Shown piece by piece: positions 1 to 7,355 of a stretch of DNA of 38,522 bases. Position 1 is the stretch's first letter. Every line of letters starts with the position of its first letter. The translations under genes were made by a program, and so were the position numbers. This DNA is from JALYGK01 sp036259835 (GTDB taxonomy: Bacteria; Actinomycetota; UBA4738), in assembly GCA_036259835.1 (NCBI GenBank), contig DATABA010000114.1, positions 1 to 38,522 of the forward strand, given 5' to 3'. The notes beneath the pieces were generated by a model. It worked only from the letters and a program-made list of their open reading frames with translations. It made no database searches and had not been told where the DNA came from.

Positions 1-1
1 G

Positions 2-346
2 GTGGTCGACATGGTGAACGACCCGGCATCAGTGGCGAAAGACGCGGCCGACATGTGCGTTCGAGCAATGGAAGAGGACGGGTCAGAGGTCGCGATTCTC
101 GGGTGCACAATCATCGGGGGCTGCCTCGAGAAGCAGATCAGGGATACCGGCGAATACGGAGATCTTCCGATCCTCAACCCGAACCTGTTGGCGTTGAAGA
201 CTGCCGAGACGCTGGCAGATCTCTATCTACAGGGGAAGTACTCGATCAGCCGGCGCGGGTACTACCAGAAGCAGAGCCAGCACCAGCCCGAGGAGTTCGA
301 AGAGATAAAGCGACGGTTCCACATCACCCAGCGAAATGGGGAGTAA
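2..346 (+). CDS. Asp/Glu/hydantoin racemase family protein, C-terminal part (truncated by window edge)
   Basis: The frame is open from the first bases of the window and ends in TAA at 344-346, so the true start lies outside. The visible 114 residues contain the segment VAILGCTIIGG (about residues 30-40). This resembles the second catalytic-cysteine motif (GCT) of the Asp/Glu/hydantoin racemase superfamily, in which two cysteines act as acid and base in racemising or cleaving small acids or hydantoins. It is followed by a proline-bounded segment (LPILNPNLLALKTAE) typical of the C-terminal lobe. The last 30 residues are charged and look like a family-specific tail. Racemase, hydantoin racemase and maleate isomerase cannot be separated without the N-terminal half. 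The family call is reasonably safe; the substrate is unknown. Confidence 0.6.
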   Translation: MVDMVNDPASVAKDAADMCVRAMEEDGSEVAILGCTIIGGCLEKQIRDTGEYGDLPILNPNLLALKTAETLADLYLQGKYSISRRGYYQKQSQHQPEEFEEIKRRFHITQRNGE

Positions 347-363
347 CGCGGGTTCCATGCCGC

Positions 364-594
364 TCAGCGGCGCGAATCACGGAAAGCCGACAACCGCTGG
401 CGGTCATCGTCCTCGCTGATCTCGCCCTTCGCGTAGCGCTCGGACAGGGCTGATTCCTCGTTCGTTTCGTCATCCTGCTCTTCCGGCCGGCGGCGAAGCA
501 GGAAGAACACCCCAGCCGCGAGGGCCAACGGAAGCATCAGGTTCACCGAGGCGAACCCGCCGCCGTGCGGTCCGAGGTGCGCCAGCAGCTCCAT
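364..594 (-). CDS. Small membrane protein with C-terminal SHOCT domain
   Basis: This is a 76-residue protein. One hydrophobic segment (about residues 17-34) is followed by a basic RRR stop and an acidic linker. The last 28 residues (ALSERYAKGEISEDDDRQRL) match the SHOCT pattern (short C-terminal domain: L-x-x-R-Y-A-x-G-E-I-x-x-x-x-x-x-x-R-L). SHOCT is a short helical module often found at the end of small membrane proteins and thought to mediate oligomerisation. The gene starts two bases after the stop of the TetR gene on the same strand, so the two are very probably co-transcribed. The SHOCT protein is then a likely member of the TetR autoregulated unit. No enzymatic function is visible. Confidence 0.7.
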   Translation of the reverse strand: MELLAHLGPHGGGFASVNLMLPLALAAGVFFLLRRRPEEQDDETNEESALSERYAKGEISEDDDRQRLSAFRDSRR

Positions 595-596
595 CC

Positions 597-1286
597 TTAC
601 GTTCGACCTCCATCCGCGCTTCCCACCGCGACCGGTTCGTTCGCCGCGGCCATCTCGCCCTGGAACCGGCTCAGCATTCGGGCCTGCGCTTCCTCCATCG
701 AGCGGCGGGCCTTGTCCCGATCGTCCCCGAACGCCACGAACAGGTTCAGCCCCATCTCCGCCGAGAGGTCAAGGGCCTCCTCGATGGTGAACATGCCCGC
801 CAGGTGGAGCATCACGATGCCGTGGGTCGTCGCCCACAGCTGGCTCGCCAGGCGCTCGGGGTCTGCCGTTGCGAACCGGCCGGCTTCGACCGCCCGGGCA
901 CACCCGGCGATGCACCGCTCGAAGGTCTCATAGCCGCAATCCGGGTCCTCGGGCGGCCGCTCGACGAACATGAAGTGGTACAGGTGCGGGTTGGCCGTGG
1001 CGTTTAAGAAGTACGCCGCGCCCTGTGCCACCAGGTCGGCCACCGGGTCATCGGTCAGCTCCACGGTGTCGAGCCACTCGCCGAGCCGGGCGAACCCTTC
1101 CCTGGCGACCGCGCCGCGGAGCTCCTTGATCCCGTTGAAGTAGGTGTAGATGGCCATGGTGGAGGTCCCGACCTCTTGGCCCAGGCGGCGGGTGGTGAGG
1201 GCGTCGGGGCCGTGCTGTATCAGCAGGCGGGCTGCGGCGTCGATGAGGGCGCGACGTATTTGGGGGTCGCCGGCTTTCGGACTCAT
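597..1286 (-). CDS. TetR/AcrR family transcriptional regulator
   Basis: This 229-residue protein has a classic TetR N-terminus. Residues 10-55 (ALIDAAARLLIQHGPDALTT... VGTSTMAIYTYF) give the helix-turn-helix, with the characteristic recognition helix and the YTYF element at its end. The C-terminal ligand domain (about 70-200) contains HLYHFMF and a WATTHGIVMLHLAG segment typical of the TetR_C_33/WHG-type domain. TetR proteins are dimeric repressors released by small hydrophobic ligands. It is transcribed leftward together with the SHOCT gene and diverges from the gene at 1383. A perfect 14-bp inverted repeat at 1331-1344 lies in the divergent gap, and a related repeat lies upstream of the P450 gene at 2556-2570. 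That makes autoregulation, and possibly control of the P450 unit, plausible. The ligand is unknown. Confidence 0.9.
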   Translation of the reverse strand: MSPKAGDPQIRRALIDAAARLLIQHGPDALTTRRLGQEVGTSTMAIYTYFNGIKELRGAVAREGFARLGEWLDTVELTDDPVADLVAQGAAYFLNATANPHLYHFMFVERPPEDPDCGYETFERCIAGCARAVEAGRFATADPERLASQLWATTHGIVMLHLAGMFTIEEALDLSAEMGLNLFVAFGDDRDKARRSMEEAQARMLSRFQGEMAAANEPVAVGSADGGRT

Positions 1287-1330
1287 TGCGAGTGCGATTG
1301 TGGCATATCGGCGTTATCGAACGCGGCGGG

Positions 1331-1344
1331 CGGTCACCTGACCG
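1331..1344. promoter_or_regulatory. Candidate TetR operator (14-bp inverted repeat)
   Basis: CGGTCA-CC-TGACCG is a perfect 6+6 inverted repeat with a 2-bp centre. It sits 45 bp upstream of the TetR start and 39 bp upstream of the ATG at 1383. Size, symmetry and position fit a TetR autoregulatory site. The half-site TGACCG recurs at 2556-2570. Inference only. Confidence 0.4.
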
Positions 1345-1382
1345 GTCTTAAGAGCCCGGCACGGCGGCCGATACCTAACTCA

Positions 1383-1640
1383 ATGAGCACACCCGAAGAT
1401 CTCCTGACCGAAGCCGACGAACAACTCACGGTTGAGCTGACCGACGGTAGTGTCCTCACCGGCAGCCGGCTCGTGCTCCGGATGGAGCCGCACGGCGTGG
1501 AACACGCAGAACCGAACCGGGAAGAGGGCACCGTCGAGGTCCGCATCATCCCCTGGCACCGAGTCAAGGAAGTGAAGAAGGTCTCGCAAGCACCTGGCGT
1601 GCCGTCAGGCATAGCGATAGACCAACCAGCGAACCGCTAG
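1383..1640 (+). CDS. Small conserved-looking protein of unknown function (Sm-like strand pattern)
   Basis: This 85-residue protein starts at the ATG at 1383. The frame stays open further upstream, but that would run through the TetR gene and the divergent promoter gap, so the internal ATG is preferred. The core (LTVELTDGSVLTGSRLVL... VEVRIIPWHRVKEVKKV) reads as a short beta-barrel: strand, DGS turn, strand, then a hydrophobic IIPWHRV strand. It resembles the 'variation in a DG-x-x-x-G loop plus I-P-x-x-x-V' layout of Sm-like or PRC-like folds. That similarity is weak and no family is claimed. No clear Shine-Dalgarno precedes the ATG, so the transcript may be near-leaderless. It diverges from TetR and converges on the GYD gene. 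Confidence 0.55.
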   Translation: MSTPEDLLTEADEQLTVELTDGSVLTGSRLVLRMEPHGVEHAEPNREEGTVEVRIIPWHRVKEVKKVSQAPGVPSGIAIDQPANR

Positions 1641-1656
1641 CTCTACTTCCGGCTCT

Positions 1657-1983
1657 TCAGGCGCCGGGTGGGCGGTACCGAACCGACTCCACCTTGCGGA
1701 GCGCCTCGAGCGTCTCTTCGACTGTGAGCAGGACGACCGTGTCCAGCTTTGAGAGCGCACCACCGCTCCCAATGGCGAGCGCAACGGCCGCCATCGAGAC
1801 GTTGTCCGGCGCCTCCCAGAGCGTGTAGCCGTCAAACTCACCGAACGCGTACCAGAAGCCGTGCAGCTTGCCCCCAACCGACTCGATGTAGGCTCGGGCC
1901 GCTTCACGGCGATCCTCCGGATTCTTCGCCATCCGCGCCCACGTCTCCGGTGTGTAGCTGAACTGAGTCATGTACAGCGGCAT
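1657..1983 (-). CDS. GYD domain-containing protein
   Basis: This 108-residue protein begins MPLYMTQFSYTPETWARM. In the middle it contains FGEFDGYTLWEAPDN (about residues 47-61). The small ferredoxin-like fold with the G-Y-D/DGY signature defines the GYD family (one alpha/beta dimer-forming domain of about 95 residues). Family members have no proven activity and are frequent next to oxidoreductase or stress genes. A strong ribosome site (GGGGGG, 5-6 bases upstream) supports the ATG at 1983. It lies head-to-head with the ABM-like gene at 2225, and the two have similar size and predicted fold. The 241-bp gap between them (1984-2224) presumably holds both promoters; I see no other gene in it. Confidence 0.8.
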   Translation of the reverse strand: MPLYMTQFSYTPETWARMAKNPEDRREAARAYIESVGGKLHGFWYAFGEFDGYTLWEAPDNVSMAAVALAIGSGGALSKLDTVVLLTVEETLEALRKVESVRYRPPGA

Positions 1984-2224
1984 GAGCCCCCCTGTCCTCG
2001 GTCGCCTGAGACATTACTTCGGGGGCGGCGGCGGAGATAGTCCGTAGATCGTTACCTGCATTTCTTGACGTACAGGTCGGGCGGTTCGGAGCCGCACCCT
2101 CGACGGAGGATCCTTGTCGTTCGCCAACGACCTCCGATGGGCCGGACACCTTCATCGACGACATTGAGTAGCAAGGACTCGAAGCAGCAGAATATCTTCA
2201 CCCTGCTCTGGGAAGGAGGCGGCA

Positions 2225-2527
2225 ATGGCGTTGTTCGGACGAGCCACGGAAATCCAGAGTTCCCCACAGCAGATCGAGGAGGGGCTCCGTCACCTGCGTG
2301 ATGAAACGATGCCGGCGCTTCGAGAGTTTGAAGGCGCGAAGGGATTCATCGCCTTCGGCAATCGCGAAACCGGCAAGCTCATCGGCATATCCCTCTGGGA
2401 GAGCCAGGACGCGATGGTCAAGGCGCGGGATCGAGCTTCGCAGCTACGAAGCGCCGGGGCGCAGGCCGCCGGAGGACAGATTACGGACGTCACCGAATAC
2501 GAGGTCATGCTGGACGAGCGCTTCTAG
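2225..2527 (+). CDS. Antibiotic biosynthesis monooxygenase (ABM)-like dimeric alpha/beta-barrel protein
   Basis: This is a 100-residue protein with the strand-helix-strand pattern of ABM/YhbO-type ferredoxin-like barrels: MALFGRATEIQ strand, helix IEEGLRHLRDETMPALREF, strand GFIAFGNRETGKLIGISLWES, helix around DAMVKARDRASQLR, and a last strand ITDVTEYEVM. The segment 'GISLWESQDAM' corresponds to the usual 'V-x-x-W-E-S-x-E-A' motif of the family. ABM proteins include cofactor-free oxygenases, haem-degrading enzymes and many uncharacterised stress proteins, so activity cannot be assigned. The ATG is preceded by GGAAGGAGG at ideal spacing. It stands alone, 169 bases upstream of the P450 gene with a strong inverted repeat in between. 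Confidence 0.7.
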   Translation: MALFGRATEIQSSPQQIEEGLRHLRDETMPALREFEGAKGFIAFGNRETGKLIGISLWESQDAMVKARDRASQLRSAGAQAAGGQITDVTEYEVMLDERF

Positions 2528-2555
2528 ATCCCGGACTAACCCGCCTCGCTACTGG

Positions 2556-2570
2556 CTGACCGTCGGTCAG
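2556..2570. promoter_or_regulatory. Perfect 15-bp inverted repeat upstream of P450 gene (TetR-type operator candidate)
   Basis: CTGACCG-T-CGGTCAG has 7-bp perfect arms around one central base. It lies 127 bases upstream of the P450 ATG, before a TATA-rich stretch (a possible -10 TATACA near 2595). The same half-site TGACCG occurs in the TetR promoter gap (1331-1344). It could also form a small hairpin ending the ABM-like transcript, but only a weak T tract follows, so an operator seems more likely. Confidence 0.45.
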
Positions 2571-2696
2571 AATTTGCGCTCGGTATAGCGCTGTTATACA
2601 AACGGGTATGACATTGTTATGAGAAGCGCTCAAGCGCTGTCGCTGCCCTAGCGGTGTTGCCCTTGCGAATGGAGCGACGACGAAGCGGGAGGCTCG

Positions 2697-3989
2697 ATGG
2701 TCCAGGAAGCCGACACCACCAGCGAACAACTCGTCCCTTCGACGCTCGAGCAGCTGCTCGCGGTCATGCCGCCCAGCGAGAACCCCGAGGCCGATCAGCT
2801 CGTCCTCAAACTCATCACCGACCCTGATACACGGGCGAACCCCTACCCCGTGTATCACCAGCTGCGCGAAACCTCGCCGGTGCACAGCGGCACGTTCTTC
2901 TGGTTCCTGACCTCGTACGAAACGTGCGACAAGGCTGTCCACCATCCGGCGCTGGTGCGGCGGCACGGTGAGGCGTGGGAGATCCGCGCTCAGGTACAGG
3001 GCAGCGCCGGCAGACGGTGGTGGGAAGGGCAGGAACAGTCGATGCTGTGGCTCGATCCGCCCGACCACAAGCGCATCCGCGGGCTGGTGAGCAAGGCGTT
3101 CACGCCTCGCTACATCGAACAGCTTCGCCCGCGTGTCGACGCGCTGGTGAACGAGTCGCTCGACCGTGTGCGCGAGATGGGGAAGGCGGACCTGATCGGC
3201 GACTTCGCATTCCAGCTTCCGCTTCAGGTCATCTGCGAGATGCTGGGGATCCCCACCGAGGACCGCGACTCGTTCCGCAAGTGGACCATCGCGGTGGCCG
3301 CAGTGTTCGAGCCGTTTCCCCCGGCACCGGTGCAGGACGCGGCCGACGAGGCCACCGACGCGTTCGAGGATTACTTCAACGAGCTCATCCCGAAGCGTCG
3401 AGAGAACCCGGGGGAGGATCTCCTGTCGCGAATGATCCAGGCGGAAGACGAAGGGGAGACGCTCACGCGCGAAGAGCTGATCTCGGCGGCCACGCTGCTG
3501 CTCGGTGCGGGGTTCGAGACAACCACGAACCTGATCGGCAACGGCACGTACGCGCTGTTGAAGAACCGCGATCAGTGGGATCAGCTGGTACAGGAACCCG
3601 GCCTCGCGAAGAACGCCGTCGAAGAGCTGCTTCGGTACGACAGCCCGGTGCAGATCGCCACGCCGCGTGTGGCGAGGGAACCAATCGAGATCGGCGGCAA
3701 GACCATCGGAGAGGCAGAGACGGTGCTTGCCGTGACCGGCGCGGGCAATCGCGACCCGGCGCAGTACGACGATCCCGACCGGCTGGACCTTCGGCGGGAG
3801 AACATCGATCCGTTGAGCTTCGGCGGCGGGCCGCACTTCTGCCTGGGGGCGGCGCTGGCCCGGATGGAGGGCTCGATCGCGTTCGAGGCGATGGCTCGAA
3901 AGATTCCGAACCTGGAACTCGCGGCCGAGCCGACCTACCGGCCGACGCTGAACATCAGGGGGCTGAACGCCCTTGAAGTCACCGTCTGA
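2697..3989 (+). CDS. Cytochrome P450
   Basis: This 430-residue protein is the normal length for a soluble bacterial class I P450. All hallmark elements are visible: WLDPPDHKRIR (118-128, haem-propionate contact), the I-helix AGFETTT (271-277) with acid-threonine pair E274/T275, the ExxR pair E310/R313, and the haem loop FGGGPHFCLGAALA with axial ligand C382. No membrane anchor is present. A good ribosome site (GCGGGAGG) precedes the ATG at 2697. P450s insert one oxygen atom into lipophilic substrates using electrons from a ferredoxin; no ferredoxin gene is adjacent. The 3' end overlaps the Ddn-like gene by 17 bases, implying translational coupling and a shared substrate or pathway. The substrate is unknown. 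Confidence 0.95.
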   Translation: MVQEADTTSEQLVPSTLEQLLAVMPPSENPEADQLVLKLITDPDTRANPYPVYHQLRETSPVHSGTFFWFLTSYETCDKAVHHPALVRRHGEAWEIRAQVQGSAGRRWWEGQEQSMLWLDPPDHKRIRGLVSKAFTPRYIEQLRPRVDALVNESLDRVREMGKADLIGDFAFQLPLQVICEMLGIPTEDRDSFRKWTIAVAAVFEPFPPAPVQDAADEATDAFEDYFNELIPKRRENPGEDLLSRMIQAEDEGETLTREELISAATLLLGAGFETTTNLIGNGTYALLKNRDQWDQLVQEPGLAKNAVEELLRYDSPVQIATPRVAREPIEIGGKTIGEAETVLAVTGAGNRDPAQYDDPDRLDLRRENIDPLSFGGGPHFCLGAALARMEGSIAFEAMARKIPNLELAAEPTYRPTLNIRGLNALEVTV

Positions 3990-4515
3990 GGCTCGAGCAC
4001 GTCGGCGGACCGGGCCGGCGTACGAAGGGCAAAAGTACATACCGGAGCGCCGGTTCAACCCGTTCATCCAGAACCTGAGGGGCGCGCGAATCCTCAGCGC
4101 GCTTCAGCTTCCCTGGTACACGGTGATGCCTCCAAGAGGGACGGGCGTTCTCACCACAAAGGGAGCAAAGACGGGACAGTTCCGCCGGAAGTGCGTTCGC
4201 GTCGTCGTAAAGGGGAAGCGCGCCTACCTGGTCGCCATTGGCGGAGAGAACGTCGCGTGGCTCAAGAACATTCGCGTCAACCCGAACGTTCGGCTGCGCA
4301 TTCGTGGCGGGGCGTACTCTGGCGTGGCTCGTCAAGTTCAAGGCGAGGCGGAACGGAAAGAAGCCAGAGACGCCTTCGTCGAAACGGTGATGCCGTGGGA
4401 TTACGCGGAGTGCAACTTCCACCGGCGGGGCCGACCGACTCGGGAGAAGATCCAGGAGCTCCACGGGACCTGGTTCGACCACGGCGTCCCGGTCATCGTC
4501 GACCTCCAGCGGTAA
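3973..4515 (+). CDS. Nitroreductase/deazaflavin (F420)-dependent oxidoreductase, Ddn-like
   Basis: This 180-residue protein contains the DUF385/Ddn split-barrel core: VLTTKGAKTGQFRRKCVRVV (about 59-78), then AYLVAIGGENVAWLKNIRVNPNVRLRIRGG (about 84-113). The 'T-x-G-x-x-T-G-x-x-R' and 'W-x-x-N-x-x-x-N-P' signatures are those of F420H2-binding Ddn-family proteins. Members use reduced F420 to reduce quinones or nitro compounds, or have unknown substrates. The start is taken as TTG at 3973, overlapping the P450 end by 17 bases. No better start is present before the conserved core. The tight overlap indicates one operon with the P450, and also suggests that the host makes F420. The final residues run to the convergent MFS gene, 12 bases away. 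Confidence 0.85.
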   Translation: MKSPSEARARRRTGPAYEGQKYIPERRFNPFIQNLRGARILSALQLPWYTVMPPRGTGVLTTKGAKTGQFRRKCVRVVVKGKRAYLVAIGGENVAWLKNIRVNPNVRLRIRGGAYSGVARQVQGEAERKEARDAFVETVMPWDYAECNFHRRGRPTREKIQELHGTWFDHGVPVIVDLQR

Positions 4516-4527
4516 CGCGCGACCCTT

Positions 4528-5799
4528 TCACGCGGCCGGCACTTGGTTCGCCTCGGCGATCGTTTTGCGGCGCGCGACTGCAACGGTCGTCGCTCCCGCC
4601 AGCGCCATCACGATCACGCCGTAGACGTACGTCGTCTCGCGGAGCGGGAAACGAGCCAGCGCTAGTCCAGCCAACACGGTCGGGACGCTGAACGACACGT
4701 AGATGACGATGTAGATCGCCGCCACCAGCGCACCCCGCTTATCGGGCGGCGCGAGCACCGTGAGGGTTCGGATCACTCCGGAGAACGCCGGGCCGAACCC
4801 GATCCCGGCGACGATGCTGCCGGCATAGAGAGCGATCGGCGACTCGATCACGGCCGCCACGAGCGTGAGACCAACCCCAGCCATCAGCATCAGCGATCCT
4901 CTGGTCACCATCGCGCGAGGTTCCGCCCCGCGGAACACCGCCGAAGCCGCCGCGCTGGTCAGGAACAACGCCGCGATCACCGCACCGCCGGCGACCCGGT
5001 TGCTCGTCTGGAGCAGTGTGAGCGCGAGCGAAGGACCGAGCGACGCAAACAACCCACCGAGTGCCCAGATGGCGATCATCGACGGTGTCAAGGCAGCGAA
5101 GGTCTGCCGCGCGACTCTGGGGACGCCGACCTGTGGTCGCATGGACGCGAGGGCACCGGCCCTTCGTTCGACGACATCGGGAATGAACGGCATGGAAACG
5201 AGCCCGGCGACGTAGAGCGCCGCGAGCAGCCAGTAGATGAGGTCAAGCGGGTTCGGCGCGTACTGAACCAGGAGGCCCGACCCGAGTGCGCCCGCTCCCA
5301 GTCCGGCGATCAATGCGACGCCCCCGACCAGGCCTCCAAAACGTGGATTCTCGTGAGGCTGTAGGTCCAGCAGCCATGCGTTGATGGCACCGGAGGCAAT
5401 CCCCGCGCCCATCCCCTGGACGACCCTGGCGACATACAGAGGCGCGACCCCATCGGCGGCTATGAAGACTCCCATCGACGTCATCAGAAGCACCAGTCCG
5501 AGGGCGACGACGCTTCGCCGCCCGATGTGGTCCGAGAGCCGGCCGAAGATGAGCAGCGCGGCCAAGGCGCCCAACGCGTACACCGCGTAAATCGCGGTCA
5601 GCGTGAGCGCGGAGAAGCCAAACCTCGCCCGATAGACGGCGTACAGCGGCGACGGCGCCGTCGCGGAGAAGACAGCCAGCGCCAGCAGGAGGGCGAGCAA
5701 CCAGAACGACGCCGCTTGGCGCCGGATCCCATGACGATCTGCGTATGCGAGCCCGGTCGTGCGCGTTTCGGTCGTGACAGCCCACCTCCCCGTGCACAT
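4528..5799 (-). CDS. MFS transporter (12-TM, drug/sugar efflux type)
   Basis: This 423-residue protein has about 12 hydrophobic segments. The loop 2-3 motif (GRLSDHIGRRSVVALGLVLL), defining the major facilitator superfamily, is well preserved. So is the helix 4 motif (YVARVVQGMGAGIASGAINAWLLDL), where the R-x-x-Q-G-x-G-A pattern is typical of proton-coupled exporters. The frame remains open far upstream, but that stretch is polar, overlaps the divergent LLM gene and has no homologous look. I take the ATG at 5799, just before the first membrane helix (SFWLLALLLALAVFSA). No clear ribosome site precedes it, so the exact start is uncertain. It converges on the Ddn-like gene and diverges from the LLM gene. 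The substrate is unknown. Confidence 0.85.
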   Translation of the reverse strand: MCTGRWAVTTETRTTGLAYADRHGIRRQAASFWLLALLLALAVFSATAPSPLYAVYRARFGFSALTLTAIYAVYALGALAALLIFGRLSDHIGRRSVVALGLVLLMTSMGVFIAADGVAPLYVARVVQGMGAGIASGAINAWLLDLQPHENPRFGGLVGGVALIAGLGAGALGSGLLVQYAPNPLDLIYWLLAALYVAGLVSMPFIPDVVERRAGALASMRPQVGVPRVARQTFAALTPSMIAIWALGGLFASLGPSLALTLLQTSNRVAGGAVIAALFLTSAAASAVFRGAEPRAMVTRGSLMLMAGVGLTLVAAVIESPIALYAGSIVAGIGFGPAFSGVIRTLTVLAPPDKRGALVAAIYIVIYVSFSVPTVLAGLALARFPLRETTYVYGVIVMALAGATTVAVARRKTIAEANQVPAA

Positions 5800-5976
5800 G
5801 ACGGAGGGTCCGATGGACACTATGACACTGTGAGCCGAGAGCCTCCGTCCGGAACCTAGAACCGGTTGCGGAGGAACGTGCCCTCCGGCGCTCGACATGC
5901 GGTCGGCGAGGACTAGGCGGCGTACAGAGGAGGAACCATCGGTGGCGAGAAAAGATTGGCGCGGGTTCAGGTGGAA

Positions 5977-6903
5977 ATGAACGACCTCAACAAGCAACGA
6001 GCGTGGTTGCGCGCCGCTCTGGGCCGCGTCGGCGTGTGGAGCATTGCCTTCGATTTCCAGCCGGTCGCCCGTGAATGGGAAGCCCTCGCTGAGCTCGAGC
6101 GGGTCGGTTATCCGGCCCTGTGGTTCGCGGAGAGCTGGCGCAGCAAGGAGGCGCTCTCCCATGCTGCGCTTCTCCTTGCTCGGAGCGAGCGCATTGTTGT
6201 CGTAACTGGCATCGCGAACATCTGGGCTCGAGATCCGGCGGCCATGGCAGCGGCAGGTCGAACTCTGAACGATGCGTTTCCGCGGCGGTTCGTACTGGGG
6301 ATCGGCGTCAGTCACCGCACAACTGTGGATCAGCGCGGAGTGCACCAATACCGCCGGCCGTACGCAAGGATGCGCGAGTATCTCGACGCCATGGAGGGTG
6401 CCGCGTACGCAATGGATCCCGCACCGGATCTTCCCCCGGTGATCCTTGCGACGCTCGGGCCGAAGATGCTGGAGCTGGCCGCCGAGCGAGCGGCCGGCGC
6501 GCACTCCTACTTCGTCCCCGTGGAGCACACGAAACAAGCCCGCGAGATTCTCGGGGGCGATCCGTTTCTCGCTCCAGAGCAGGCCGTGGTATTGGAAACC
6601 GACCCATCGAAGGCCCGTGACATCGCTCGGGGGCACATGAGCCGGTACCTAACGCTGGAGAACTACATCCGAAATCTGTTGCGCCTGGGTTTTTCAGAAG
6701 AAGACGTGACGCAGTCCAGCGACCGATTGGTGGACGCCATCGTGGCGTGGGGCAGCGCCGACACGGTGGCCGCCCGCATTAAGGAGCACCACGACGCCGG
6801 CGCGGACCATGTCGCGGTCCAGGTGCTGTCGGGCGACCCGAGTCAGTTGCCGATCGCTCAACTCGAGGAGCTGGCCGCTCAGTTCTCCGGAACTTCGCGG
6901 TAG
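5977..6903 (+). CDS. LLM class flavin/F420-dependent oxidoreductase
   Basis: This 308-residue TIM-barrel protein is of the luciferase-like family. Visible landmarks are LGRVGVWSIAFDF (strand 1), LERVGYPALWFAESW (strand 2), RIVVVTGIANIWARDPAAMAAAGRTL (strand 3 and cofactor region), RFVLGIGVSH (strand 4), and the C-terminal half with DLPPVILATLGPKMLELAAERAAGA. Proteins of this look in actinobacteria usually bind F420 rather than FMN (family knowledge, not proven here). The ATG at 5977 has an AGGTGG ribosome site 4 bases upstream; a TTG at 5956 is an alternative. The last 25 bases overlap the end of the oppositely oriented GMC small-subunit gene. The substrate is unknown. Confidence 0.9.
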   Translation: MNDLNKQRAWLRAALGRVGVWSIAFDFQPVAREWEALAELERVGYPALWFAESWRSKEALSHAALLLARSERIVVVTGIANIWARDPAAMAAAGRTLNDAFPRRFVLGIGVSHRTTVDQRGVHQYRRPYARMREYLDAMEGAAYAMDPAPDLPPVILATLGPKMLELAAERAAGAHSYFVPVEHTKQAREILGGDPFLAPEQAVVLETDPSKARDIARGHMSRYLTLENYIRNLLRLGFSEEDVTQSSDRLVDAIVAWGSADTVAARIKEHHDAGADHVAVQVLSGDPSQLPIAQLEELAAQFSGTSR

Positions 6904-7355
6904 ATCGGGCCGCGCTCCAGGACCCCGTCAAGGAGGCCCTCCTCCACGTATTCCGGATATCCGATCAGGACCTCCTGCCCCACCTGCCCGGGATAGTCGA
7001 GTCGGCGCTTGACCTCCGGATGCGTGTAGTACGCGCCAACGATGGCCACCGCGACGGCGAAGTAGGCATCGGGATCGTCGGCCTGGAGCTGCCGGATCCA
7101 CTCGACTCCCGACTCGGGCGGTTCGTCCCACGAGAGTGAGCGCTCCAGATGGGGCGCCAGGTCGGGGAGCGTCCGAAGCACGAGGTCGAGCTGCCTCCCC
7201 TGGACATCGACCTCCGTGGCGGCGGGCATTCCCTCGGCCGCGGGGATGAGGTCATCAGCGATTCTTCCGAGCCGCGCGCGGGTTTCGTCAGAAACCGAGG
7301 TCGCGCCCTCCGGCGTTCGGGGGACCTGCCTTCCGTCCGAGCCGATGACGGTCAC
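6879..7355 (-). CDS. Gluconate 2-dehydrogenase subunit 3-like small subunit, no Tat signal
   Basis: This 158-residue protein is encoded directly after the GMC dehydrogenase with an ATGA start/stop overlap (7352-7355). Position, size and helical content (RIADDLIPAAEGMPAATEVDV, about 32-52; then LVLRTLPDLAPHLERSL) agree with the gluconate 2-dehydrogenase subunit 3 / GDH gamma family. Members of that family are needed for folding or export of the FAD-containing GMC subunit. Canonical small subunits carry a twin-arginine signal at their N-terminus and carry the catalytic subunit out of the cell. Here the N-terminus (MTVIGSDGRQVPRTPEG) has no twin-arginine or hydrophobic stretch, so this pair probably works in the cytoplasm. 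It is the last gene of the long operon and its end overlaps the convergent LLM gene. Confidence 0.7.
   Translation of the reverse strand: MTVIGSDGRQVPRTPEGATSVSDETRARLGRIADDLIPAAEGMPAATEVDVQGRQLDLVLRTLPDLAPHLERSLSWDEPPESGVEWIRQLQADDPDAYFAVAVAIVGAYYTHPEVKRRLDYPGQVGQEVLIGYPEYVEEGLLDGVLERGPIYREVPEN

Noticed and set aside
359..371. GCCGC-TCA-GCGGC small hairpin between the racemase-type gene and the SHOCT gene
   Set aside because: Only a five-bp stem, no T tract, and it overlaps the SHOCT stop codon. Not enough for a terminator call.
2505..4067. A 520-codon open frame antisense to the P450 gene
   Set aside because: It is a high-GC shadow frame. It contains no recognisable domains, while the plus strand has every P450 motif.
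5800..5976. CCTCCG...CGGAGG inverted repeat in the MFS/LLM divergent gap
   Set aside because: Arms are only six bases with a long GC-rich loop. It is likely by chance in this composition and was not listed as a site.
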